NCBI GenBank assembly: GCA_018971905.1
Contig: JAGWZS010000062.1
Location: forward strand, 1-9,046
DNA: 9,046 nucleotides
Direction: 5' to 3'
From: Rhodospirillales bacterium
Lineage (GTDB): Bacteria > Pseudomonadota > Alphaproteobacteria > Acetobacterales > Acetobacteraceae
Of this stretch, positions 1 through 6,100 are shown piece by piece (the stretch's first letter is position 1; every line of letters starts with the position of its first letter). Both the position numbers and the translations under genes were made by a program. A model generated the notes under the pieces. It searched no databases, had not been told where the DNA came from, and saw nothing but the letters and a program-made list of their open reading frames with translations.

Positions 1-2
1 AG

Positions 3-53
3 CTTTTCGCCGCCGGGCGGAAGGCGGCCGCAGCCGCACTGCAAGCCGCATGA
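3..53 (+). CDS. C-terminal tail of an unidentified upstream gene (partial)
   Basis: An open frame runs from the window edge to a TGA at 51-53. It encodes the last 16 residues of a protein, an alanine-rich tail ending in AAAAALQAA. The stop overlaps the start codon of the following kinase gene as ATGA, a usual sign of translational coupling within an operon. The kinase has no good ribosome-binding sequence of its own, which supports the coupling. The tail is too short to name; a response regulator would be a natural partner for the kinase, but nothing visible shows that. Confidence 0.45.
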   Translation, partial: LFAAGRKAAAAALQAA

Positions 54-1513
54 GCTGGCTCGCGCGCCTCAAACCGCAGCCTACATCGCTGCCCAGCAAA
101 TTGCTGTGGTGCACGGTTTTTTCGATCATGATCATCGAAATTTTGGCGATGATTCCGGTTCTTGGCAGGCAACGGCTGTATTGGATGGAAGAGGTCAAAA
201 CCCGCGCCGATATCGCGGCATTTGCCATGCAAACCACCCCCGCCGCCAATGCAGATGCTTTGCTGCGCCTCGCCAGGGTTCAGAGCATCACCTTGCTCTA
301 CCGGCGTGGCGCGCCCAAAACTTGGCGGCTTCAAGGCTTTCAGCCCAGCAATCCCCCCCTCGTCGTTCCCGGCAACGAGCCGTTTGGCTATAGCAGCCTC
401 ATGACCTGCCGGCGGATCGCCGGCTTTGCCTCCCCTGAGGAGGCCATTGCATTTCCATCGGCTGTCGCACCCGGCGGCATCATGATTGTAGATGTCGACA
501 CCTCGCCCCTGACCACCCGGCTGTGCACATATGCGCAGCGCGCCCTGAGCCTGATCGTCATCGTCTCGCTGCTGTCGGGCCTCCTGGTTTATTGGGTGCT
601 CCACTGGCTGCTGGTAAGGCCCATGGAAATACTCACCACCTCCATCACCCGCTTCGGCGAAGCGCCGGAAGAGGCTGACACCAGCGGGCTGGACTGGCTG
701 GCGGCCCGGCCCAAGGATGATATTTCCATTGCCGCGCGTGAATTGAAGGCCATGCAGGACGAGTTGCGCGCCGCCCTCTGGCGGAACGCGCGGCTGGCGG
801 CGATGGGCACGGCGGTTGCCAAAATCGCGCATGATCTGCGCAACATCCTTTCTTCCGCGCTGCTAGTGGCGGACCGGCTGCAGGATGTGGAAGACCCGGT
901 GGTGAAACGTGCCGCCCGAGCGCTGATCCCTCCTGTCGAGCGGGCGGTGCAGTTGGTTTCCAGCACGGTTGAATTCGCCCGTGAAGGCCGGATGGCGGTC
1001 AACCGCGCGCCGATTATTCTTCGCACGCTGATTGACGAAGTGGCCGAAACATTAGCGCCAGAACATGCAGCCTGGAGAATTGAAAACACCGTGCCTGAAG
1101 GTCTCGTGCTGGCGCTCGACCGTGACCATTTATACCGCGTCTTCGCCAATTTAATCCGCAATGCCACCGAGGCAGGCGCGACCATCGTCAGGCTGAGTAC
1201 AGAAGTTTGCGACGGCCAGACACTGCTGCGGGTGGCTGATAACGGGCCGGGTTTGCCTGAACGCGCAAAAGCAAATCTTTTCAAGCCGTTCGCCGGCTCT
1301 GTTCGCAGCGGCGGCACCGGCCTTGGCCTTGCCATCGCACGCGACCTTATCCGCGCCCATGGCGGAGAGCTGATGCTGGAGCAAACCGGCCCCGGCGGCA
1401 CGGTTTTTTCGATGACCCTGATGGTTGACGAATTGCAAGATATAACGCCCCCCCTTTCCGCGCGGCCACAGGGCAGGCAGCCCAGGGAAGAGTCCCTGAA
1501 GTCTGGGGTTTAG
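50..1513 (+). CDS. Membrane-bound sensor histidine kinase
   Basis: This 487-residue protein is a two-component sensor kinase of the inner membrane. A first membrane helix lies at about residues 18-38, followed by a periplasmic sensing region of about 125 residues and a second helix at about 165-188. A HAMP-like linker spans about 188-240. The phosphoacceptor H-box reads AKIAHDLRNIL with His261. The ATP-binding domain shows the N-box (NLIRNATEA, Asn367 and Asn371), the G1 box (DNGPG, Asp397) and the G2 box (GGTGLGLAIA, 421-430). All catalytic motifs are intact. The periplasmic part has two cysteines (120 and 159) that could form a disulfide. The sensing domain resembles nothing I can name, so the signal is unknown. 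The start overlaps the preceding stop, and the partner regulator is not in the window. Sulfur genes follow after a 119-base gap, which probably separates transcripts, so a link to sulfur metabolism is only speculation. Confidence 0.93.
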   Translation: MSWLARLKPQPTSLPSKLLWCTVFSIMIIEILAMIPVLGRQRLYWMEEVKTRADIAAFAMQTTPAANADALLRLARVQSITLLYRRGAPKTWRLQGFQPSNPPLVVPGNEPFGYSSLMTCRRIAGFASPEEAIAFPSAVAPGGIMIVDVDTSPLTTRLCTYAQRALSLIVIVSLLSGLLVYWVLHWLLVRPMEILTTSITRFGEAPEEADTSGLDWLAARPKDDISIAARELKAMQDELRAALWRNARLAAMGTAVAKIAHDLRNILSSALLVADRLQDVEDPVVKRAARALIPPVERAVQLVSSTVEFAREGRMAVNRAPIILRTLIDEVAETLAPEHAAWRIENTVPEGLVLALDRDHLYRVFANLIRNATEAGATIVRLSTEVCDGQTLLRVADNGPGLPERAKANLFKPFAGSVRSGGTGLGLAIARDLIRAHGGELMLEQTGPGGTVFSMTLMVDELQDITPPLSARPQGRQPREESLKSGV

Positions 1514-1632
1514 CGTTATCCTGAACCAGACCATTCTAAAAGAAAATTTTACCAGCCTCGCCGAATTTGGCAAAACTACATTATTTTTCGCGTTGCATTG
1601 TAAAACAACAAAAAATCCTTTTCTACTTACCC
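1514..1632 (+). promoter_or_regulatory. AT-rich gap, probable promoter region of the siroheme/cysH block
   Basis: These 119 bases are clearly more AT-rich than the flanking genes and contain A and T runs (AAAATTTT near 1544-1551, TTATTTTT near 1581-1588). That is typical of a promoter region in a GC-rich genome. No -35/-10 pair with good spacing stands out; TTGGCA at 1567 and TACATT at 1577 are isolated matches. There is no U-tract terminator for the kinase. No Shine-Dalgarno sequence precedes the ATG at 1633; the leader just before it is U-rich. Confidence 0.35.
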
Positions 1633-2208
1633 ATGATCCCATTGGCGCTTGATCCTTCTCGGCTGCGGCTGGGCCTTGCTGGAGCGGGCCCGCAGGCGCT
1701 GCGGCGTTTGCGCGGTTTGCGTGCCGCCGGGGCGGGAGACAATTTGCTGGTGTTTGCCCCAGACCCAGAGCTGGCCCGTGAGGCTGGCCCCGCCGCCCTG
1801 CCCCGCCTGCCAGATGCCGCGGAGATAGGCCAACTCAACCTGCTCTGGATCGTCGGGCTGGATGAAGCTGACTACCTCCCCCTGGCCACCGCCGCACGGG
1901 CCGCGCGGGTGCTGGTAAATGTGGAAGACGTGCCCGAGTTTTGCGACTTCAACTCGGTTGCCGAAATCCGCCGGGGCGATCTGCTACTCACAATCTCCAC
2001 CAACGGCCAGGCTCCTGGCCTGGCGGGCGCCATTCGTAAGCGGCTGGAAGCCTGTTTTCCGGAAAGCTGGGCGGCGCGCGTGAAGGAAGTCGCTGCATTG
2101 CGCGAAGGCTGGCGCGCCGAGCGAATGCCAATGGCGCAAGCCGCCCAGCGCATCAGCGCGCTCGTCGAGGAAGGCTGTTGGCTTTCCTGCCCGAAAAAGC
2201 CAGATTGA
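1633..2208 (+). CDS. Siroheme synthase, CysG N-terminal/Met8 type (precorrin-2 dehydrogenase / sirohydrochlorin ferrochelatase)
   Basis: The 191-residue protein matches the dehydrogenase/ferrochelatase half of CysG. Proteins of this family oxidise precorrin-2 with NAD and insert iron to give siroheme, the cofactor of sulfite and nitrite reductases. Visible features are a Rossmann loop GAGPQA (17-22), the segment LVNVEDVPEFCDF (94-106) that corresponds to the family's VNVVDxPELCDF, and RRGDLLLTISTNGQAPGLA (113-131), the usual RRGDLxxxISTxGxSPxLA. Asp99 sits where CysG and Met8 keep their catalytic aspartate. No SAM-dependent methyltransferase domain is attached, so precorrin-2 must come from a separate CobA/SUMT enzyme. 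I chose ATG 1633 because the family typically begins a few residues before the Rossmann strand; a TTG at 1567 would add 22 atypical residues. The next gene encodes APS reductase, 59 bases on, consistent with a sulfate-assimilation operon. Confidence 0.88.
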   Translation: MIPLALDPSRLRLGLAGAGPQALRRLRGLRAAGAGDNLLVFAPDPELAREAGPAALPRLPDAAEIGQLNLLWIVGLDEADYLPLATAARAARVLVNVEDVPEFCDFNSVAEIRRGDLLLTISTNGQAPGLAGAIRKRLEACFPESWAARVKEVAALREGWRAERMPMAQAAQRISALVEEGCWLSCPKKPD

Positions 2209-2237
2209 CCCGCCTCCCACCCCCGTTTGCATCATCC

Positions 2238-2251
2238 CCGGTTGCAACCGG
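2238..2251. promoter_or_regulatory. Perfect 14-bp palindrome before cysH
   Basis: CCGGTTGCAACCGG reads the same on both strands and ends 16 bases before the cysH start. In RNA it can fold as a 5-bp GC-rich stem with a TGCA loop. It could be an operator, a translational control hairpin or chance; one perfect 14-bp palindrome in 9 kb is not improbable. Confidence 0.3.
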
Positions 2252-2267
2252 CCCTGGAACAAGCACC

Positions 2268-2981
2268 ATGCCAGATAGCCTGCCCCTTCCGCCTGACGCA
2301 CTCTCAACCCTGCGCGATGCCATTACCCGGCAATTTCCAGGCAAAATCGCGCTCGTTTCATCATTTGGCGCCGAATCTGCGATATTGCTGCACATGGTGG
2401 CGCAGATCGATAAGAATTTGCCGATCGTGTTTCTCGATACTGGCAAGCTCTTCCCTGAAACCCTGGCCTACCGGGATGCGCTGGTTGAAATGCTGGGCCT
2501 TACCGGCGTGCGCTCCATCCGCCCGTCTGGCAAGCAACTCGCCGCTTACGACCCGGATGGACGGCTGTGGGAAAAAGACCCCGATCTTTGCTGCGCCATC
2601 CGCAAGACCAACCCGCTGGACGACGCGCTGGAAGGTTTCAGCGCCTGGATCACCGGGCGCAAACGCGGTCAATCCGCTACGCGGGCCAGCTTGCAGTTAC
2701 AGGAAACCGGGGCCGATGGGCGCATCACCATCAACCCCCTGGCCTTCTGGGACGATGAAATGCTGGACGCCTACTTCCCGGCGCATGGCCTGCCGCATCA
2801 TCCCCTTCAGGCTCAGGGCTACACCTCCATCGGCTGCGCCACATGCACCGCAAAACCCCTACCGGGGCAAGATAAACGCTCTGGCCGCTGGGCCGGACAG
2901 GCCAAGGTTGAATGCGGTATCCACCTGCCCCGCGCCATGACCAAGCCGGAATGGCCGGAGAATCTCACCTTCGAGGTTTGA
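2268..2981 (+). CDS. cysH: Adenylyl-sulfate (APS/PAPS) reductase, Fe-S type
   Basis: CysH reduces activated sulfate to sulfite with electrons from thioredoxin, in the cytoplasm, during assimilatory sulfate reduction. The 237-residue product shows the PP-loop nucleotide site (SSFGAESAILLHM, 31-43), FLDTGKLFPET (55-65), and ITGRKRGQSATRA (128-140). The catalytic C-terminal cysteine lies in ECGIHL (Cys216). Two cysteine pairs, Cys108-Cys109 and Cys190-Cys193, are the ligands of the [4Fe-4S] cluster that marks APS-reducing enzymes; E. coli-type PAPS reductases lack them. APS is therefore the likely substrate, although some cluster enzymes accept both. I prefer ATG 2268: it gives the usual family length, whereas ATG 2178 adds 30 proline-rich residues overlapping the preceding gene. 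It lies 59 bases after the siroheme gene and probably shares its transcript. Confidence 0.93.
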   Translation: MPDSLPLPPDALSTLRDAITRQFPGKIALVSSFGAESAILLHMVAQIDKNLPIVFLDTGKLFPETLAYRDALVEMLGLTGVRSIRPSGKQLAAYDPDGRLWEKDPDLCCAIRKTNPLDDALEGFSAWITGRKRGQSATRASLQLQETGADGRITINPLAFWDDEMLDAYFPAHGLPHHPLQAQGYTSIGCATCTAKPLPGQDKRSGRWAGQAKVECGIHLPRAMTKPEWPENLTFEV

Positions 2982-2985
2982 TGGC

Positions 2986-3020
2986 CTGCCGCCCGGCACG
3001 CCTATGTTGCGACGCGGCAG
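2986..3020 (+). other. Stem-loop just after cysH
   Basis: CTGCCGC (2986-2992) pairs perfectly over 7 bp with GCGGCAG (3014-3020) around a 21-base loop, five bases after the cysH stop. No U-run follows, so it is not a standard terminator. It may protect the 3' end of the message or take part in alternative pairing with the gltA leader, since CTGCCGCCC is repeated at 3090-3098. Confidence 0.35.
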
Positions 3021-3024
3021 ACTG

Positions 3025-3036
3025 GCTTTACAGCAG
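3025..3036 (+). repeat. 12-bp direct repeat flanking gltA, upstream copy
   Basis: GCTTTACAGCAG here is identical to 4451-4462, just after gltA. The TTTACA inside it resembles a -35 hexamer, but the possible -10 sequences 16-17 bases downstream (ATAACC, TAACCC) are poor. Confidence 0.45.
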
Positions 3037-3077
3037 CCCCTGGATTGAATAACCCTGCGAGCGTTCCGTCCGTCCGG

Positions 3078-3101
3078 GGGCGGCTGTTTCTGCCGCCCTT
3101 T
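3078..3101 (+). promoter_or_regulatory. GC-rich hairpin in the gltA leader
   Basis: GGGCGGC (3078-3084) and GCCGCCC (3092-3098) form a perfect 7-bp stem with the loop TGTTTCT, followed by only three T. It lies 29 bases before the gltA start. It may be a weak terminator for transcription arriving from cysH or a leader structure of the gltA message. The 3' arm belongs to the CTGCCGCCC repeat that also occurs at 2986-2994. Confidence 0.4.
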
Positions 3102-3130
3102 CGCTGCGTCACAACAAGAAGGTGAAGACC

Positions 3131-4444
3131 ATGGCCAAAACCGCTACCAGCAAACAAGCCGGCACGGCGACGCTCAGCTTCAACGGCAAAGCCGCAGCCC
3201 TGCCGGTGTTGAGCGGTTCGCTCGGGCCGGAATGCCTTGATGTACGCAAGCTGCAGGGCGAGCTTGGCATTTTTACCTTCGACCCGAGCTACGGCGCTAC
3301 CGCCTCCTGTGAAAGCTCGATCACCTATATCGACGGCGATGAGGGCGTGCTGCTGCACCGCGGCTACCCGATCGAGCAGCTGGCCGAACATTCATCCTTC
3401 CTTGAAGTCGCCTACCTGCTGTTGAATGGTGAATTGCCGAGCCAGGCGGAGCTGACAAGCTTTACCAATGGCATTACCCGCCACACCATGCTGCACGAGC
3501 AGATCCGCCGCTTCTGGGACGGTTTCCGCCGCGATGCCCACCCAATGGCGATGCTCTGCTCCGTGGTGGGCGCCATGTCTGCCTTCTACCCGGACAGCAT
3601 CGATATTCATGACGAGCGCCAGCGTGAGATTTCCGCTTACCGGCTGATTGCTAAAATGCCGACGATCACCGCCTGGGCCTATAAATACAATGCCGGCCAA
3701 CCCTTCATGTACCCGCGTAATGACCTCTCATACGCCGAGAACTTCCTTTACATGTTCCACGCGGTTCCGGCCGAAACCTACAAGCCCAACCCGGTGCTGA
3801 CCAAGGCGATGGACCGCATTTTCATCCTGCATGCCGACCATGAGCAGAACGCCTCCACCTCCACCGTGCGGCTTTCCGGCTCCACCGGGGCCAACCCCTT
3901 TGCCTGCATCGCGGCGGGCATTGCCTCGCTCTGGGGCCCGGCCCATGGCGGCGCCAACGAGGCGGTTTTGAAAATGCTGGGAGAGATTGGCCACAAGGAT
4001 AATATTCCGGCCTTCATCAAACAGGTGAAGGATAAGGATTCCAACGTAAAACTGATGGGCTTTGGCCACCGGGTATACAAAAACTACGACCCACGCGCGA
4101 AAATTATGCAGAAAACCTGCTACGAGGTGCTGGGCGAGCTTGGCATTAAGGATTCCCCCACGCTGGACCTTGCGATGGAGCTGGAAAAAATCGCGCTGGA
4201 GGACGATTATTTCGTCTCCCGCAAGCTCTACCCGAACGTGGATTTTTATTCCGGTATCATTTTGAGCGCCATGGGCTTTCCCACGACCATGTTTACGCCC
4301 ATTTTCGCCCTGGCCCGCACGGTCGGCTGGATCAGCCAGTGGAAGGAAATGATCGAGGATCCTTCCAACCGCATCGGCCGCCCCCGGCAGATTTACACTG
4401 GCGCGCCACAGCGCGACTACGCGCCGGTTGATCAACGGGGCTGA
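3131..4444 (+). CDS. gltA: Type I citrate synthase
   Basis: Citrate synthase condenses acetyl-CoA and oxaloacetate to citrate, the entry step of the TCA cycle, in the cytoplasm. The 437-residue length and the long N-terminal region ([20 protein letters not shown], 50-69) fit the hexameric type I enzymes of Gram-negative bacteria. The three catalytic residues are present: His272 in GPAHGGAN, His313 in GFGHRVY and Asp371 in DFYSGI. The segment [15 protein letters not shown] (234-248) is also diagnostic. I chose ATG 3131 because AGAAGG (3117-3122) lies 8 bases ahead; the in-frame GTG at 3122 overlaps that site. It seems to be its own transcription unit, with a structured leader before it and a strong terminator after it. 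No neighbour belongs to the TCA cycle. Confidence 0.97.
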   Translation: MAKTATSKQAGTATLSFNGKAAALPVLSGSLGPECLDVRKLQGELGIFTFDPSYGATASCESSITYIDGDEGVLLHRGYPIEQLAEHSSFLEVAYLLLNGELPSQAELTSFTNGITRHTMLHEQIRRFWDGFRRDAHPMAMLCSVVGAMSAFYPDSIDIHDERQREISAYRLIAKMPTITAWAYKYNAGQPFMYPRNDLSYAENFLYMFHAVPAETYKPNPVLTKAMDRIFILHADHEQNASTSTVRLSGSTGANPFACIAAGIASLWGPAHGGANEAVLKMLGEIGHKDNIPAFIKQVKDKDSNVKLMGFGHRVYKNYDPRAKIMQKTCYEVLGELGIKDSPTLDLAMELEKIALEDDYFVSRKLYPNVDFYSGIILSAMGFPTTMFTPIFALARTVGWISQWKEMIEDPSNRIGRPRQIYTGAPQRDYAPVDQRG

Positions 4445-4450
4445 TGCACC

Positions 4451-4462
4451 GCTTTACAGCAG
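4451..4462 (+). repeat. 12-bp direct repeat flanking gltA, downstream copy
   Basis: GCTTTACAGCAG, identical to 3025-3036. It begins seven bases after the gltA stop and precedes the terminator. The sequences next to the two copies differ. Confidence 0.45.
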
Positions 4463-4470
4463 AACCCGCC

Positions 4471-4505
4471 AACCCTTCCGTGGCCCGCCCGCGGAAGGGT
4501 TTTTT
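4471..4505 (+). terminator. Intrinsic terminator of gltA
   Basis: AACCCTTCCG (4471-4480) pairs perfectly over 10 bp with CGGAAGGGTT (4492-4501), and a T run continues to 4505. This is a strong Rho-independent terminator 26 bases after gltA. Its 3' arm contains GGAAGGG, which is also the only Shine-Dalgarno-like sequence in front of the channel gene at 4512. Confidence 0.9.
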
Positions 4506-4511
4506 GCGTAG

Positions 4512-5531
4512 ATGACCCGCTTTTCAGACAGCCCGGCCCGCAATCTCGTCTACGGGGTTGCCTTCATGGCAGCGGTGGTGGTTTGCGCCACACTTGCCTT
4601 CATCGCCGAGGGCTGGAGCCTGGGTGACGCATTTTATTTCGTCATCATCACCGTGTTCACCGTGGGGTATGAAGAGGTGCACCCTCTGGTTACGCCGGAG
4701 CTGCGGGCAATCACTTTAGCCACCATCATGCTTGGCTGCACGGGTATGATCTTTCTTACCGGCGCGCTGGTGCAGTTCATCACTTTCGGGCAGATTCAGC
4801 AGTTACTGGGAAACAGGCGGATGAAAACGCAGATCGGCAAGATGAGCGGGCATGTGATCGTCTGCGGCTATGGGCGCATCGGGCATATGCTGGCCGGCGA
4901 GCTTACCGCGGGCGGGGCGCAATTTTTAATCCTGGACCGCGAAGAGGCGAAACTGGCCGAAGCGGCGGAGCGCGGGTACATCACGCTTTCAGGCGATGCG
5001 ACAGACGAGCAGGTGCTGGAAGAAGCCGGGGTGCGCCGGGCACGGGCCTTGGCCTGCGTGGTGCCTAACGACGCGGTGAACGTGTTCATCACCCTCTCCG
5101 CCCGCAACCTGAACAAGGATATAGAGATTATCGCGCGCGGCGAGGCGGCGAGCACAAAAAGCAAGCTGCTGCGGGCGGGCGCCAACGCGGTGGTCGAGCC
5201 TACCCATATCGGCGCCGAGCGCATCGCCCAGCTTATTCTGTTTCCGCAAAGCGCCAAACTTACGGATTCAGACCGTATGCAGGCCCTGGGCACCGGGTTG
5301 CGTACATTGGGGCTGGAGCTGGAGGTGATGCCGGTGGGGCCCGGCAGCGCCTTTGCGGGGCAAACCGTGGCGCAGATAGAGCGCGGCGCCCAGGGCACAT
5401 TGTTTGTGGTGGCGATCCATCGCCGCGATGGTGATACCATCAACCGCCCCGGCCCTGAGCTGGTGGTGCAGGCCGAGGATGGCGTGGCGATTATCACCCG
5501 CGCCGGGCGTGCGGCACCTCTCATCGGGTAG
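4512..5531 (+). CDS. Two-helix potassium-channel-like protein with RCK/TrkA domain
   Basis: The 339-residue protein has the plan of prokaryotic ligand-gated potassium channels such as MthK: membrane helix at about 11-32, pore loop at about 38-55, second helix at about 66-92, then a cytoplasmic RCK domain. The RCK-N part has the Rossmann motif CGYGRIGHMLAGEL (118-131) and an acidic residue after the second strand (Asp142). A C-terminal TrkA-C-like part covers about 260-335. Such channels let potassium pass and are gated by calcium, NAD(H) or other ligands; the ligand here is unknown. The filter reads TVGYEEVHP (50-58), so the last filter glycine of TVGYG is replaced by Glu54. A GGA to GAA change would be enough. 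Ion selectivity or activity may therefore be altered. ATG 4512 is the first possible start, as a TAG in the same frame lies directly before it. No promoter fits in the 6 bases after the terminator. Confidence 0.88.
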   Translation: MTRFSDSPARNLVYGVAFMAAVVVCATLAFIAEGWSLGDAFYFVIITVFTVGYEEVHPLVTPELRAITLATIMLGCTGMIFLTGALVQFITFGQIQQLLGNRRMKTQIGKMSGHVIVCGYGRIGHMLAGELTAGGAQFLILDREEAKLAEAAERGYITLSGDATDEQVLEEAGVRRARALACVVPNDAVNVFITLSARNLNKDIEIIARGEAASTKSKLLRAGANAVVEPTHIGAERIAQLILFPQSAKLTDSDRMQALGTGLRTLGLELEVMPVGPGSAFAGQTVAQIERGAQGTLFVVAIHRRDGDTINRPGPELVVQAEDGVAIITRAGRAAPLIG

Positions 5532-5647
5532 CGTTTTAACACATTAATCGATTAGTTAAATCCAGCGTGCTTTAGAGTACGATGACTGGAGGCGGATTCA
5601 AACATAAGAACGATCGCCGGGGCGATTCGGTCTCGTGTCATCCGGCT
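5532..5647. other. AT-rich convergent gap with inverted repeat
   Basis: This 116-base gap separates two convergent genes. Directly after the channel stop it holds TTTAAC (5535-5540) and GTTAAA (5555-5560) as an inverted repeat. Between them lies the perfect palindrome TAATCGATTA (5545-5554). The island is strikingly AT-rich for this region. A further pair, TTTAGAG (5571-5577) and CTCTAAA (5646-5652), faces across the gap. No strong terminator for the channel gene is visible, and there is no credible gene. Confidence 0.5.
5603..5626 (-). terminator. Weak possible terminator of the autotransporter
   Basis: Read on the minus strand, ATCGC and GCGAT form a 5-bp stem around a CCCG loop (5613-5626). 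A T-rich stretch with interruptions (TTCTTATG, 5603-5610) follows shortly after. It is placed correctly after the autotransporter stop at 5648, but stem and U-tract are both poor. Confidence 0.3.
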
Positions 5648-6100
5648 CTAAAACGTTACCAGCACACCGCCTTGCAGGCTTTGCGCGTGCCAGTTACCCG
5701 CCAGCACAGCGGTGTAGCGGGCCGAAAGCCGCCAATTGCCTCTGCCGATGGCTACCCCCAGCCCTGCTTCGGCCGCGACCGGCGAAAGACGCAGTGGCGA
5801 AGCGGCGAATCCCGTGCCGTCCTGCGCGGTCATCGCCACTGTAGCGCCAGGGTTTGTGGCGTTCACCGTCAACCCAAGCGCCGCATCAGGGCTGATAACC
5901 AACCCCCGCGCGGTGATGAAGTCGCGTGTTGCGGTAAGGCGCAGATAGGGTGCCACATATACCCCGCTGGCGGCGGTGGTTCGCACCGCGAGGGGTTGAG
6001 CAGCCGCCGCCTCGTTCAGCCCGCTTAAGGAGAAGCGGGTGATCTGCACCCCCGCCGCCGGGCGGAACTCTCCACCCCAGGCAGAAATGGGAAGCGCGGC

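Noticed and set aside
589..1401. Long minus-strand open frame opposite the histidine kinase (270 codons)
   Set aside because: It is rich in Ser, Arg and Ala with no motif, and lies fully opposite a kinase with all catalytic boxes; a typical GC-rich shadow.
1483..1498. Hairpin CAGGGA/TCCCTG as a terminator of the kinase gene
   Set aside because: It lies inside the coding end, the stem is only 6 bp, and no T run follows.
2178..2267. N-terminal extension of CysH from ATG 2178
   Set aside because: The 30 extra residues are proline-rich, overlap the preceding gene and exceed the family length.
3728..4435. Minus-strand open frame of 235 codons opposite gltA
   Set aside because: It is antisense to the conserved catalytic core of citrate synthase and has no recognisable protein features or ribosome-binding site.
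4868..5542. Minus-strand open frame of 224 codons opposite the channel gene
   Set aside because: Serine/alanine/proline-rich low-complexity translation, opposite the intact RCK domain.
5582..6028. Plus-strand open frame of 148 codons in the convergent region
   Set aside because: Most of it is antisense to the end of the autotransporter barrel, whose protein sequence is meaningful; the plus-strand product has no motifs.
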